Shown: positions 1 through 14,500, numbered from the stretch's first letter. The stretch is 64,000 nucleotides of DNA from Thunnus maccoyii (GCF_910596095.1 NC_056538.1:9790001-9854000), one strand, 5' to 3'. The notes: generated by a model from the letters alone, not told the origin. A program made the numbers and translations.

Positions 1-1177
1 AAAATAAGAGAGTTGGAGTTTTGTACAGACTTATTCAGTTATCTATCATCGGTTACTTAATTGGGTAAGCGAATTACTGAGTATTATAACCTCATTCCAT
101 ATGTTGATCTAAATGACTTAACCATTTGCAAATGATCATAAAAGTCTATTAGTATAGCCTAGAGTTTGTTTGTTTGGAGTGTATGTTGATCATCATACTG
201 TAGGCTATTTTTGTTAAAAACATGAACAAAAAAGCAAATAAACTTAAATTCAGCAACTCACATAAACAAATTGGTAGCTGATACATTACTGTAGTAATAT
301 ACTACACCTTAAGTGAATATAAAGGGACAGGACCAGGCAGTAGCCTACTAACTGCTATGAACTTATAATTTACATTCAAAATAGCTTAATTCAGCACGTT
401 TGATGCTATAATCTTTTTCTTTTTTTTACACTAACAACTGTCACAGGACTTTTTTCTCTAATCTTCAGTGTACACCTGTGGCCTGCAGCAGAGCCCAGAT
501 AAAAAGGCTATGTTGGCCTAATCTAGTAAGTGAGAAAGTATGTGTTATTTATACAGCACATTTCTAGAGCAGAAGTCACACAGAGCTTAGTAATAAAAGG
601 CAAAAAGAAACAGGCTTATATACAGGACATATAAGTGTGAAAAATAAAATGAAAGATAACACTCAAGAAATCAAGTTTTATAGTGTAGCGTTTTTATAAT
701 AGGGGAGAACAGGGTAATATGAGCCACTTTTTACATTTAATGATTTTACTGCAAAATAAAAGTGTATTTGTTTTAAATAATAGTTACTATATATACTTCA
801 GGTTGTTGTGTACCCATGGAAATTAAAACAAGTTATCTAATTATTATGGTTTTCGAACAATGACCCATCAAAAAAAGTTAGTGCTATGGCACAACTTACA
901 CCAAGGTAGGGGTAAAATGAGCATGGGAATGGGGTCAATAGTGCTACCATTAAATACTGATATAAAAATGACACAAAATCCTACAATTTTGAGATAATTT
1001 TGAACTTTATTAATGCCATCAATTTAACAAAGGCAAAAACTCATACTTTCAATTAAAATTATATTTTTGTGTCCTGTTGTTCAACATGTTACCTCAACAT
1101 TTTCAGTAAAGATTAAATTGTGATCTTTTTGTGTCCACTACAGAAAGAGTGTGTGTGTAAATGTGCTTTTGTGTATA
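1..1177. other. AT-rich non-coding DNA, upstream of or within P2X intron 1
   Basis: No exon, RNA gene or clear repeat recognised. If P2X exon 1 lies left of the window this is intron 1; I searched this stretch and 1750-2555 for the P2X N-terminal/TM1 exon and did not find it. Confidence 0.5.
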
Positions 1178-1747
1178 CAGACAGGTGACAAATTAAAGGA
1201 AAAACTGGTACAGGTCTGAATGTTTCACCCCTACAGTGAGGGGATCTGGTGACTCTGTTATGCTTTGGGGGGCATTTTGCTTGTATGATTAGGGTCCACT
1301 TGTTCCCTTAGAGGGAAGGATCACTGCAAATCAATACAAACTTGTTGTGAGTGATCACCTTTATCCTATGATGAAACATTTCTATTCTGATGGGAGTGGT
1401 CTCTTCCAGGATGACAGTGCCACAGTTCACAGGACATGAGGGGTCACAGTTTGATGGGTATGAAAATGATATGAATCATATGTTATGGCCTTCGCAGTCA
1501 CCAGATCTCAACCCAATTTTACACTTATGGGAGATTTTGGACCGACCCGTTAGACAGCGCTCTCCACCACCATCATCAAAACACCAGATGAAGGAATATC
1601 TTTTTTAAGAATGGTGTTCATCCCTCCAGAAGAGTTCAGAGACTGCAGAATCAATGCCAAGGTGAAGTGAACTGAAGCTGTTCTGGTGGCCCAACACCTT
1701 ACTAAGACATTTTATGTCGGCTTTTCCTTTCATTTGTCACCTGTCTG
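1178..1747 (+). mobile_element. Tc1-like deletion derivative, copy 1 (570 bp)
   Basis: Bounded by TA dinucleotides with inverted ends CAGACAGGTGACAAATTAAAG and its complement near 1728-1747. The interior keeps only the C-terminal half of a Tc1-type transposase (fossil FYSDGSGLFQDD and [11 protein letters not shown] segments), interrupted by stops. The N-terminal DNA-binding half is gone, so it is non-autonomous. Confidence 0.88.
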
Positions 1748-2555
1748 TATGTACAGCATGTTTGCGTGTGGCTTAAACTTAACAGTAGACAACACTTAGG
1801 TATTTATTCATCAACATTGTAACACTTGTAACAGGAATCAAACATGAACAGTGTCTCTAGTCACTAGAATATCAGAAAATAATTTTCGGGGGTAAATTGA
1901 GCCATTGACTCAACTTGCCCCAATATCACTGGCATGATTTACCCCACAGCCTCCATTTTGACAAAACTGTTTCACACAGTGGCTCAGATCCACATTTATG
2001 CTGAGTTTATGACCTTGTTTTGTAGCTTACACTGACCTAAATTAACATGTAATAATGTCCAAAACTTATCTTTTTTAATTAAGATACAAGACTGATAACT
2101 TTAGTAACATGATGAATTCACTTGGCATGACAAAAATCTTTTTTTTTGCTCTGTTTTGCTGACCACTCTCTCCATGTGCTTGAGTCCAAGATGGACTGAG
2201 TAATGTGAACTATACTTTCTTAATTTGTGGTCACATGATTATTTTTGTTTTTGGTTACCTAGATAAAGGGAGTGGCTCATTTTACCCACTGGCTCAGTTT
2301 AGTTACATTTTAGTAGCACACCAAACAGTACCATAATACTTTAAGAAAAATAAAAAAAAGTGTTTTACGAAACATTTCAGCTGTCTTTGGTAATTCATGT
2401 CTTTTCCTAAACCCCCCAAAAAGAGAGGATTTATTAAAAATGGCACACTACAGTAGATGCTTTGAACACATCTTTAAGCTGTTTCTTTTTTTAACATGCT
2501 GGTTGGTGTTGTTAAGGTTCACGCTGATTATTTTGAGAGCTGCTTTCACCCACAG

Positions 2556-5030
2556 GTGGGTTTTTGTAAGCAAGAAAGGCTACCAGGAGACAGATGAGGC
2601 CATCCAGAGTTCTGTCATTACTAAACTGAAGGGAACCTCAATGACAAACACCACTGAGTCTGGTCTGCTGGTGTGGGGGCCGGAGGATTATGTCATCCCA
2701 CCGCAGGTAAAAACATCCTCATTGCAGCACCTACTGGTACATACTCATGTCAAATGTTTTCTCATATAGCCTAGTGGAATAAGTGGTTTGATTTAGACTA
2801 ACAGTCATTTCATTTCAGTCATTTCATTTTTAGCAAGTAATGTTATTTTAAGTAATTAAGACTGAGTCAAAGACATGCACATAAGAATGGGTACATGAGG
2901 ACATTAAAAAAAAACTTATTTTCTTTGTTTTGTTAACCAAATACAGACACTCAGACATGAGTAGATGCGTTAAAGGAATAGTTCAACATTTTGGGAATTG
3001 TGTTTTTTTGCTTTCTTGCCAAGAGTTAGATGAGAAGATCAATAACGCTCTCTAACCACCCATAAAACCTTAAAGGACAGGTTCACAATTTTCAAGTCTG
3101 CCTTTTCTTGCCATAATCATTCCTCCTGTTCATACTGGCCATCAGAAGATCCTTTGTCATTGCAGCTGAAATATCTGAAATATTGTCTAGTCAGATGAGA
3201 TCGGCAACTAAATACCAGACACACAGTAGTGTTTTCCAACTGCCTTTAATAACTCTATAAAGCATATCCATACAGGCTCCTTGACCTCTGCAGGAAGAGT
3301 GGAGCACCTTGAACATTTCACACAAACATTTTATACTTGCAGCTTCCACCCAACACAACCGTTAACACAAGCACCTTGTCTGCAGTCATACGTCTCTGTC
3401 AAGCACCTATTTCCTGTAAGGTAATCAATAACAATTCCATATATGGTGTAATGCCCATCCTGTACAACTTTCAGTTCTTGCATTTACAACCCCAAATCAG
3501 AAAAAGTAGAGATGGTATGTTAAATTAAAATTAAGACTGAAAACAATGATTTGTACATTTTTTTGACCTATATAACATTGAACACAATACAACAGCACGT
3601 TATTTGATGTTTTATCTCACACTTCTTGCAAAATATTTCAAAAGAAGTTGCGACAGTGAAGCATTTACCACATTTTTATGTTGCCATTCCTTTTCACAAC
3701 ACATAAAAGATGTTGAGACTGCAGGCAGGCCAGTCCAGCACCCATAACCATCTTCTTCCGCAGCCATGCCTTTGTAATGTGTGTAGAATGTGGTTTTGCA
3801 TTGTTTTGTTGAAATATGCATGGGCGTCCCTGGAAAAGATGTTGTCTTGAAGGCAGCATATGTTGCTCCAAAATCTCTATGTACTTTTTGGCATTAATAG
3901 TGCCATTACAGAAGTGTAAGTTACCTTTGCCAAGGGCACTGACACAACCCCATACCATGACAGACCCTGGCTTTTGGACTTGTTGCTGGTAACAGTTTAG
4001 ATGACAGTTCTTTGGTCCGGAGCACACAGCGTCCATTTCCTCCAAAAAAGACCTGAAATATTGATTTGTTTGACCACAATACATGTTTCCGCTGTGTAAT
4101 AGTCCATCCCAGATGCCTCCAAGCCCCGAGAAATCGATGGTGCTTCTGGACACAGTTAATATATGGCTTCCTTTTGGCACAGTAAAGTTTTAATTGGCAT
4201 TTGTGCATGTAACTACATATTGTAGTGCTTGACAAAGTAATCCTGATCCCATGAGGTTATATTGCTTATAGATGAATGATGGTTCTTGATCCAGTGCTGT
4301 CTGAGGGTTCGGAGATCATGGTTATTCAACTTAGGCTTGCACCCTTGCCCTTTATGCACTGAAATTCCCCCAGATTCCTTGAATCTTTTAATTATGTTAT
4401 GCTCTGTAGAGGCTGAAATATCCAAATCCCTTCCTATCTTTGTTTGACGATCATTGTTTTTAAACATATCAATAGTTTTCTCACACATTTGTTGGAAAAC
4501 TGGCAAACTGGTGCATCTTTGCTCCTAAAGGACTAGGCCTTTCCTGAATGCTGCTTTTGTACCAAATCACGATTACAATCACCTGTTGACATCACCTGTT
4601 TCAAATCACATCATTATTTAATTATTTTACCTCATTACTAGCCCTAAATTGCCCCCGTCCCAACTTTTTTTTTTAAATGTGTTGCAGGCCTGAATGTATA
4701 TTTACAAATGAAATGAAGTTGACCAGACAAAACATGAAATATCTTGTGTTCATACTGTCTGCAATGAAATACAAGTCAAAGTTAATTTAGAAATCACTGC
4801 TGTCTTTTTTTACTTACATTTTCCATACCGTCCCAACTTTTTCCGAGTTGGGTTTGTAGTTAGTAGTGTGTAATTTGTCCAATAGTACACTTCATCTTTT
4901 TTTTCCTCCACAGTCCCCCTTTTGATTCAATTTGAAATCACACAATTCAATCACAAGTAATGCAAGTGTGTGGTGAGATGTGAGAAATAAAGAGCGAGAA
5001 AGCCGCAGCCTATACGCTGCTATACAGGAG

Positions 5031-5067
<37 letters not shown>

Positions 5068-8000
5068 GGGTGTAAGTGAAAGAGAGGGGGTGGTGGGGGT
5101 TGCGTGGGATAATATTTGCTGCATGCTTCTCTACAGTTGAATTCAAGACAATACACTTTCTTGGCATGAAAGAAAGTGTATTGTTAATATATGGCTTCCT
5201 TTTGGCACAGTAAAGTTTTAATTGGCATTTGTGCATGTAACTACGTATTGTAGTGCTTGACAAAGGTTTGCCAAAGTAATCCTGATCCCATGAGGTTATA
5301 TTGCTTATAGATGAATGATGGTTCTTGATCCAGTGCTGTCTGAGGGTTCGGAGATCATGGTTATTCAACTTAGGCTTGCACCCTTGCCCTTTATGCACTG
5401 AAATTCCCCCAGATTCCTTGAATCTTTTAATTATGTTGTGCTCTGTAGAGGCTGAAATATCCAAATCCCTTCCTATCTTTGTTTGACGATCATTGTTTTT
5501 AAACATTTCAATAATTTTCTCACACATTTGTTGGAAAACTGGAAAACTGGTGCATCTTTGCTCCTAAAGGACTAGGCCTTTCCTGGATGCTGCTTTTGTA
5601 CCAAATCACGATTACAATCAGTAAGTGAAAGAGAGGGGGTGGTGGGGGTTGCGTGGGATAATATTTGCTGCGTGCTTCTCTACAGTTGAATTCAAGACAA
5701 TACACTTTCTTGGCATGAAACATAATTTTGATGTTATTATACAATATTAGTTTATTATTTTTGTTTTGTTGTAATTGTTGTTATTCATGATGGTTTGGCA
5801 ACATTTACTATTAATTTCTCTGCATAAACACTCCATAATTACTGAGTCAAATTTGACCCATAACGCATCAGAAGTAATTTTTAAAAAAATGTTTCTTCAT
5901 TGGCATTAAAAAAAGATAATGATCAAAATGTGTTTTATTGTATTCAATAGACCATTGTAGAGGATGTATTGAAGCCTTGTTTTGATCAGAAAAAAATTAA
6001 AAGCATGTTTCACACATCTAAACTTGAAAATGGGTCAAATTTGACCCTCACACAATAGGAGGGTTACGTTCAGTTATGTGGATGGTTCTGTCTACCCAAC
6101 CTGAGAGTTTTTTATATGGGTTTTGTGGGTTGTCAGATGATGAGTTCACATGTGTTTCCATGTATCCTTGTCCGCTGTAGATAAATCTGTGTTTCAAAAG
6201 AACAAGTCCAGTATTTAGCTCATACTGATGTTCTTGGTGGAAAGTTCGGCGTGTTGCAAAGAGAAAACTCCTCTGTAATTTATAGTGATCAGTTCTTGAG
6301 CAAGCTGTGATCTTTCTTGCTGAGCAAGTCCATGGTCAATGCACTCAGTTTCTATTTCTAGCCACCTAGGAAGTGATACCTTATCCATAAATCTTTATCA
6401 GTTGGGTTTGAGTGTGACAGTGCAAATCACATTCTCAGCTTAGCAGGATGAGTTGAGGTGCCACTGCATCGATGAAATCAGGATAGACTAGTCTGAGCCT
6501 TTACTGCCCTGCTCATCCATAGGGGGTTGAGGTTGCTGTCCCGCCCACTTGCTGGGGTCATCTGCGGCCTTTCTGCAATGGCTGGCATGGATCCAGGTGG
6601 CTCTTTCTGCAATCTTTACAGCAGAGTTGGTTACCAGTAGAACCTGGAATGGGCCTGTCCCATGTTGTTTTCGCCAGTTCCACCGTTTGCAGTCCTTAAC
6701 AACCACCTAGTCTCAGACTGAGAAGGAGACCTTGTAGAGGAGTTGGCAGTGCTGCTTTCACCTGAGTATGGATAGACTTTAGAGAGTTGGAGAGGTTAAT
6801 GCAGTAATGCAATAGAATCATCAAACCCCTCTCTCCTTGGGGCGTGTAATTGCCCAGGAGAAGACATCCCTGTGTTCATGGGTCTCCCATAATTATATCA
6901 AATGAGAACAAACCTGTTTTAGGTTTGCCTTGTCACCTCATGCTCATTAGCATTCAGGGGACGGCTTTTACCCAATTGAGCCCTATTTCATCACACACTT
7001 CAGCCAGTTTGTTTTTGATAAGATAAGAAAACAAACATTTTGGCACAGTTTTCACTCTTGTGTAATAGCTTTCTGCTGGGCTTCAACCAGTTCAGCTAAG
7101 GAGACAGAAAGGATTATAGGAAAAGAAATGTTAGACGTTTGCATTGCAGTTTGGATTGGAGCTTGTGCAGCTGCTTTTACTGCTGCATCTGCACTTACAT
7201 TTCCTCTTGACACTGAATCTTATACTTAGGTGTATGCCTCACCCTTGCACACAGTCACTTCCTGTAGGAATAAAGTCATATTCAGACAAAAATAAAACGT
7301 TGCGGTGCACCGCCGCAGGGTTGAGCGGAGGTGTGTGAGGGTATGGGCATGTTTGTGCTCTAGAGTGTAACTGGTGTGAAATAATAAGAAAATAATCTTT
7401 CATTGATCTGATTCACTGGCTTTCTGGCTAACTCTGCTCCCTTTCTTCATTCACTCTCTATCTTACTTGACCACAGCTGCTCTCTCTCTCTCTCTATCTC
7501 TCTCTCTTGCTCACTGGTGCTCTCAGCTCACTCTCTCTCTTTCTCTCATCTTTTTTAAAAGGAGTTGGAAAGCCGACAGCAAAGCCTAACTTTACTTTTA
7601 TTTACTGTTATCAAATGAAAGGAAATGTCCTCCCCACTTCTTAGTAACGTCTTTGTATTCCCTCATGGAAGGTTTTAGCTCTGATCAGTCTGATCACGAC
7701 TGTCATTAGCTACTGCAGCATGACACTGTGGTGCCGCAGCCTGAATACACTAACCCCATTGAAATGAATGGGAGGACTGGTGTTTTTGCTGCACCGCCTA
7801 ATTTGGTCTGAATACAGCCTAAAATAGATTCTAGCAGGTTAGAAACTAGTGATGCATGCACTATTTGTTTGCCAGTTGATGTTCTGCACTCATCAACTCT
7901 GTACAATGTCCCAAAATCATGTGAAACCCTGAAAGTATACTTGCTGTCTGTATAAATGGTGACCTTTTAGCCTATATGATTCACCATCTCCCTCTGTTGG

Positions 8001-11000
8001 GAGAAGTGTAGCAGGGTTAAGAATAGTGCAACGAGTTATTGTAACATTTGGAAGGTTCAACACATTATTGTGATCCATCATTCTGGCAGGGGTCAAATGG
8101 TTAGTTTTCTGCTTGAGGCTAATAGGGCTAGTGATGCAGCTGCATCCAATCTGGAGGAGAAGTAAGCAACAGGTCTGAGTTTATGCCCATGCTTTTGCAG
8201 CAACACAGAAGACATAAAAACTTTTTTTTTTTTTTTACATACAATCTTTGATGAGGGTCAGGGAGGTCCAGTGTAGGGGCTACAGTCAATGCTTGTTTGA
8301 GTTTCATAAAACTGTCCTGTCCTTCCTCAGTCCAGGTCAGTGTGTTTGTAGGTCTCAGTCCATGGTCATGTGCCATGCTCTGCAGAGGCTATGCAATATG
8401 GGTGGAGTCAGGGAACCACTGCCTACAGTAGCCCATCATGCCCAAAAATTCCATCATTTGCTTTTTGGTAATTGGTTTTGGAATTTTCAAGATGACTTGG
8501 ACTCTGTCATCTGACAATTTCTAACCGTCATGGGAAATGATGCGACCTGGCAAGGTTACTTCCTCTTTTACCCACTGCAGTTTAGAGAGGCTGGCTTTGT
8601 GGCTTTGTGCATCTAGATATTGTAGCGGTGCCACTGTGTCAGCCTGACAGGTCTGTTTGGTCTTGGAACACAAAAGCAGATCATCTACATACTGGACCAG
8701 TTTGCTACCACACAGAGGATAAAATCCTTTCAGATTTTCATGTAATGCTGCTGAATAGACAGCAGGTGATTCAACATGTTCCTGACACATACTGTACGTG
8801 TGAAAGGGTATGTCTTGTCTTTGAATGTGAATGCAAACCAAAACTGTGAATCAGGGTGAATTGCAATGCTGAAAAATGCATTTGCTAGGCTCATCTACCA
8901 CTTTTAATCTTGGACAAACCTCCAAGCCTTACGTTGGCCTTCCTGTTGCGCCTTTTTGACAGGAAAGATAGATGTGCACACAGGTGAATCAGGACATGGC
9001 ACAATTACTCCCTTTTCTAGTAATGCATTAAAATTGGTGTTATTCCTTCTATAGCCTCTGGTTTAAGTGGATACTGGGTTTTGCATGGTCTGTAATCAGA
9101 TTTTAGGTGTGACAATTAAAGGTGCTGCATTCTTCATCAAACCCACATCATATTTGTGTTGGGTCCATAGTTCAGTTGAAACATCTGCCAGCCTTAGATA
9201 AGAGATAGCCAATTATGTTATTGGTGTGCTGGCATAATTTTGGCCTCTTTGTGAGGGTAGATGCACTGCATGTAATCCCACAAATGTACAACCAAATGAT
9301 TTATTGTGTATGTTTGTCACGGGTGAGTAAAATACTCCTCCCTTATTCATCCAATCATAAATGTCATTGCAGCGTGTCACCTATGGTGCAACATCCTTAC
9401 ACTTTTTGTTTGTGGTTTTGTTAGAGACACATGTGGATCAACAGAGGATTTCAGACACCTTTTGACCTCATCAGTTCTCTGCACAGACAATGCACAAAAT
9501 CCATTTCCCCAAAACAGATGGGCACCAGTTAGCAAACCTGACTCTTTTCCTTCTCGAAACCACTATTTCTCAAATCTTTCATCTGGTCCTGGTGTGTGTT
9601 TGACATAAGCAGTGCAGTGTAAATCTTGAATTTGCATGTGGTTTATCCCACTGGTTACATGTTTAGCAAAATATCTCTTCCTGCCACTAACAATTTGGTT
9701 ACTGCTAATTCTGCTGGTGGAATAATTTTTGAAACCATTAGCATTTCTGTATCGTGGAGTGTATGTGTGTGTGTGTTTTCTAATCGTCTGCCAGGCTCCT
9801 TCCTGCCCCCCCCCCACCTGTCGATAGCCAGTCCCTCCTCCTCGGTCTCCTCTCCACGCTCTGTCCCTTGAATTGTTCACTTTCACTTGCATGGAATATC
9901 CTGGTCTTGTGGCCAGGCTGCATCACCAGTTCCTTCCACATGACCCCAGCCAATGCCCAGTTTATATTTCAGCAGTTTCTGAATTTCTCCTGAAGTCAGG
10001 CGATGTTGGCATATTAGTTCCTGGAGTTTTCCTCAACAGGTGCCCAAATGAACATTGAAACAGGTTTTCCCTTCATAATGCACTTACAATGTAAGTGATG
10101 ATCGTCACCGTTGTCCAAATTAGTCAAGTAGATATCTTTCAGTGTTCTTTTTAGTGCCAAAGTCTCTCTTTTTGATATTATACTTCCACCGCAGCTCAAC
10201 AGGGAAACACTGTGCAAGAAAACACAAAGAGGGAATTTGATGCTAAAAAGACTGTTAATGTGGCAGATATCCATTTGATATGACTAATTCAGACTGCTGA
10301 AGCCTCATATAAGCTTCAGATCAACTTTTAAATGCATTTTTGTACAAAATGACTGTGTTGACACACAGCGGATTTTGTGCCCCATCACTTACAGTGAAAA
10401 CACATTTGAAGGGGATGTTTTAACAGCCAGTATGAACAGGAGGAATGATTACAGCAAAGAATACTATGGACATCTGACTGTTGTCTTAAGAAAGGCTTGA
10501 AAAATTGTGAACCTATCCTTTAACTTGTTTTTACATTTCAGTTTTTGTATGGATGAAACAACCGAGATATAATGTGTTAATTAGTGAGCTTTAAAGGTGC
10601 TGGTAGGATTATTTCCCAAAATGTCAAACTAAAAGATCAATCTATAGGCTTACTTACTGGCAGTTAGGACAGGCAAAGATCTTGAACAAGGAAGCAAGTC
10701 AAGCAGTTCAAACATAGTTAGTTTTAAATCAGCATAAAACTGGTTACAGGATACAGGCAGGCAACCAAGCAACATATATGATCTAGTAAATGGGGGTGCT
10801 GGTAGTATAACCAAGGGCATGGGTCTGCAGGCAGCAGCAGGGTCAGATGATGTCCGATGGATAGGAGTGAGAGAGGGAGGCAGTTCAGGTGTCAAAATGA
10901 CATGGTTGTGAATATAAAGACCAATTTACAATGTTTTCTGTTTTAGGGTGAAGCTGTCTTCTTTATTGTAACCAATTTCTTAGAGACGCCAAACCAGAAG

Positions 11001-11482
11001 CTTGGATACTGTGCTGAGGTGAGACTTGATTGAAGTGTAAACTATTGACTGTATGTTTGACTACTGTGCCAGTATTTCCATGAGAAAACTGAACGCCCAG
11101 AAAACTGCAGAAAACTCACACACACTTTCAGTGACAGCTGAGAGAGAACTTAATGTTTTTGTAGTGAGCATGTATTGTAGTGTTGGTCATATTTCAGTGA
11201 ATCCTCATATTTTTGTTCTGGCTGATGAATAATATTTTACGTCCAATTTGCTAGTCATTATTTTGATATTTGAAAAAGAGTAGTAGTGAGTGTGTTAGTG
11301 TGCATATCATTTTCTATTCATTTCAAAAACATCTAAATCCATTTTAACAATCTAAGAAAGGTTCTACAGATGAACCTCTGATAGATAAACATCAGACAAT
11401 ATTAGTGTTAAATCCCCTGTTCATTTTATCTTTAGGCTGTATTTTTGGCCAACATATATTTTGAGGGGACAATCTAAGTGAA

Positions 11483-11526
<44 letters not shown>

Positions 11527-14500
11527 AATAGTCAGGACAGACTTAGCTCTGGCCATCAGATCCATTTTTGGAGAATTTGTTTAGGGGATGTACTTTGTTT
11601 GCTCCTCAGGGTAAATATGAGGTTGTGTTTTCAACTTTCAGTATGCCTAACAACATCAACGTTTCCTCTCATGCTGCTGTTTTCAGTCATTCTTCACGTT
11701 AAAGCGCCACCATTGCCTCTGTCTACCAAAACAAAGTTGTTATGATCATTATCAGGATGCATATTTTGTTTTGTTGGACACAAGGAAACCTGTGAGTTTT
11801 CAGCTATAGCTGGAGGACATGATGTACTGTTTAGTCACTGTGTACTTTCTACAAAACCCCCCTCAGCTCGCAGTTTCAAGCTGTCCGAGACTAACTGTTT
11901 ATTTTAAAGTTGCTTTATTTACTCTCCACTGTCTGACATCTGATCATCTGGAAACTATTCCAGCCAGCCATGTTTCAGAGATACAGTAGGCCATGTATGA
12001 CTGAGGTTAGGGAAGAACTGGTAATGACCTGTGTTGTACTTAAGTGTAAAGTAAACTGAAAACATCTATACTGAAATAACCTCATATGATTATGTCTCTG
12101 TTATCTGTCTCCACAAATGGTTGCTTGAGCCAATATTAAAATGCCATATTGGAGAAGACTCATATTTTATGTAAATTTAACAAAAATCAATCAATGACAT
12201 CTATCAGTGGGATGGTTGTGTCCCACTTCCATACCAAACACTAACTCTTAGCAGAGTTTGAGTATTCAGTGTGTCTACACTGGAAAAGTGAAAAACTAAG
12301 TACACCTAAAACAGTCAGTATGCAAACTAAACAACACTTGATTCTTGAATGTGTTGTTGATGTACAAAAGAAATGAAAGTGGTACAATACTCACAGCTGC
12401 TTATAGCAAAAAATGAAGAAAAAGTACATTAATTATTACTTTATTAATAGATTATTATTTTTCATAATAAATTACAAATGGTGGTTACAGTTTCAGAAAG
12501 ATTTCAGACAACAAAAAATTAACATGTTGAATATCTGTAAAGAAAACAACAACAACATCATAAACACTTTTATCTAATTAAAGTTTAAATTAAAGTTGAA
12601 TTGGCAGTGACATTCTAAAGTTGCAGTTTTATTGCCGTGAGATGGTGCACATATAATTTAGCTGTATACTATAAAAATTAGTATACTGTATACAGTTAGT
12701 ATGTATCATGTTATTGGGATGCAGCATTTGTTTTGAGTAAAGGAAGCCTACAGACATTTACACATTGCAGCAACCCCATAAAGTCACTATAATTTAGAAA
12801 TCCATGATGAGTAGAGAAACAGAGTAAGATTGACTGTGGCTGATCAGTAGTCCCTCCTGACTTTTCCAGTTAAACAACAAATGGCTCCCATGGTGGTACA
12901 GCCATTACAGTCAGAGGACCAGCGATCTGCATTATCTTCCTAGCACTTCGTCATAACAGAAGACTTTTAACTTTTAACAAACGCTGATACCCCCTTCTTC
13001 TTTCTGTGAGTGTGTTGCTTCTATTCATCACTTCCCTCGGCTGCAAAAGTACAGAGGGTTCCTGGTATGTAAACTTAACCACTCTCGGTTCTTGCCTTCC
13101 TGCCTGCAGCCAAGAAGAATAGCAAAGCTGTACTGCACAAGTACTACAAAGGCATAAAACACTGTTCTTGTAAACATTTTGGATCTCATCAGTGGCAGTG
13201 CCCCTGCTTCTAACAGCTTGCACAGTTCAGTGGGAGCCTTAACTGTCATGTTCCAGCCAGCTGCTGTCAAGCGTCGCTAAAACAGTTTTCAAGTTTCTCA
13301 TGTGTTATGAAAAGGGCACAGACATATTGGAGCTCTGAAGTATCTCATAATGTTTACTTACTAAGTAGAAACTATGAGAAACTAAGTTGAAAATTATATT
13401 AAGTTAAATTGAATTTCATGATGTCATCCACAGCAAATGAGGTTTTTGCATCTCACAGTGTGACTCCTGTAACAGGGGGTCTTGAGATCACAATGCATTT
13501 AATTCCTGAATCAAGTTCTATGCTAAAAAAAATGAGAAAAATGGTTAGTTATGGTTAAAGTGCTTCTTGAACATTTGTCTTTTTATATGGTGTTTGCTCC
13601 CAGAGCCCCAAAGTGCTGGATGGACACTGTCAAAATGACAATGACTGTGAAGATGGAAAGATGGTGGTGGCTGGTCATGGTAGGAAATCACAGATTTCAA
13701 ATTGCCCATAAGTTGATTGACTTAGTGCCATTCAAAAAATGATTTGCATCTAAATTCAGGAAGGTTAAATTATGTCTTGGTGTCACAGTCTTATCCAAAT
13801 AAATTAAAATGAGTGCAACATGTATGATACAAAATAGAGTAACACACATGGTAATAAGAAAGACAAGGAATATTGTCAGAAATACTTTCCTTGAGTTACC
13901 TTAGGTTTTGTCTGTTCAAGGCTATGGGCCAAATGTCACTGAAATGAAATTTGAAAATAATTGGAGAATTTTTTCAGAATTTATTCAAATTCACATGTAA
14001 TGCCACTTCACGTGTGATGAGCTGCATGACTCATAAGGCAGGTTTTCTTCCACTGTTTTTCTTAAGGAGTCGAGAGTGGCCGATGCTTAAGAGAGGATGA
14101 AAACTCAAATGGTACCTGTGAAATCTTCGGCTGGTGTCCCATTGAAAGACGCTTCAAACCACAGTAAGCAATGCAGCTGCATGAAAACCCTTGCAGGCAT
14201 GAAAAAAATTAAGCTATTAATTACTCTTTCTCTATAATAATCATGGATGTATTATAAGAGCTGGATACCGGACGGAAATGGTGCCCATTCAGTCCAATAA
14301 CAATTGCTTGGCTGGCGCATACGCCAAAAAAGGTTTCTAGCCTCTGGGTTTGCTTCTGCGTTCTGCAGCCCACTGAATATGTGTAGTGGTGTTTCTCTCG
14401 CTCAGCCAACAGACTTTACATTGTGATGATTGAGATTTTTAAATTGCTTTTCTCGGTTCAAGGAAAGTTTTACAAATATAAAACCTCCATAGATCAAAAA

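Larger units (their letters stand above)
4900..6066 (-). mobile_element. piggyBac-like repeat, copy 1, interrupted
   Basis: The right end CACACAATAGGAGGG is followed by TTAC, a near TTAA. Going inwards, the minus strand matches the element at 29121-30180 (ATGTGTGAAACAT, CTGATCAAAACAAGGCTTCA, then the CA microsatellite flank). The Tc1 fragment at 5183-5620 lies inside. The left boundary is approximate; it also carries the palindromic GGGTCAAATTTGACCC. Confidence 0.7.

Noticed and set aside
1390..1608. Short gene with [11 protein letters not shown]
   Set aside because: It is the decayed transposase remnant in a Tc1 derivative, not a host gene.
2440..2555. Open frame upstream of P2X exon 2, starting with Met and a hydrophobic stretch
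   Set aside because: It lacks the P2X N-terminal pattern and a good AG acceptor separates it from exon 2; the frame is intronic read-through.
9563..9892. Possible gag region upstream of the retroviral pol
   Set aside because: Basic composition only; no zinc knuckle or continuous frame was recognised.
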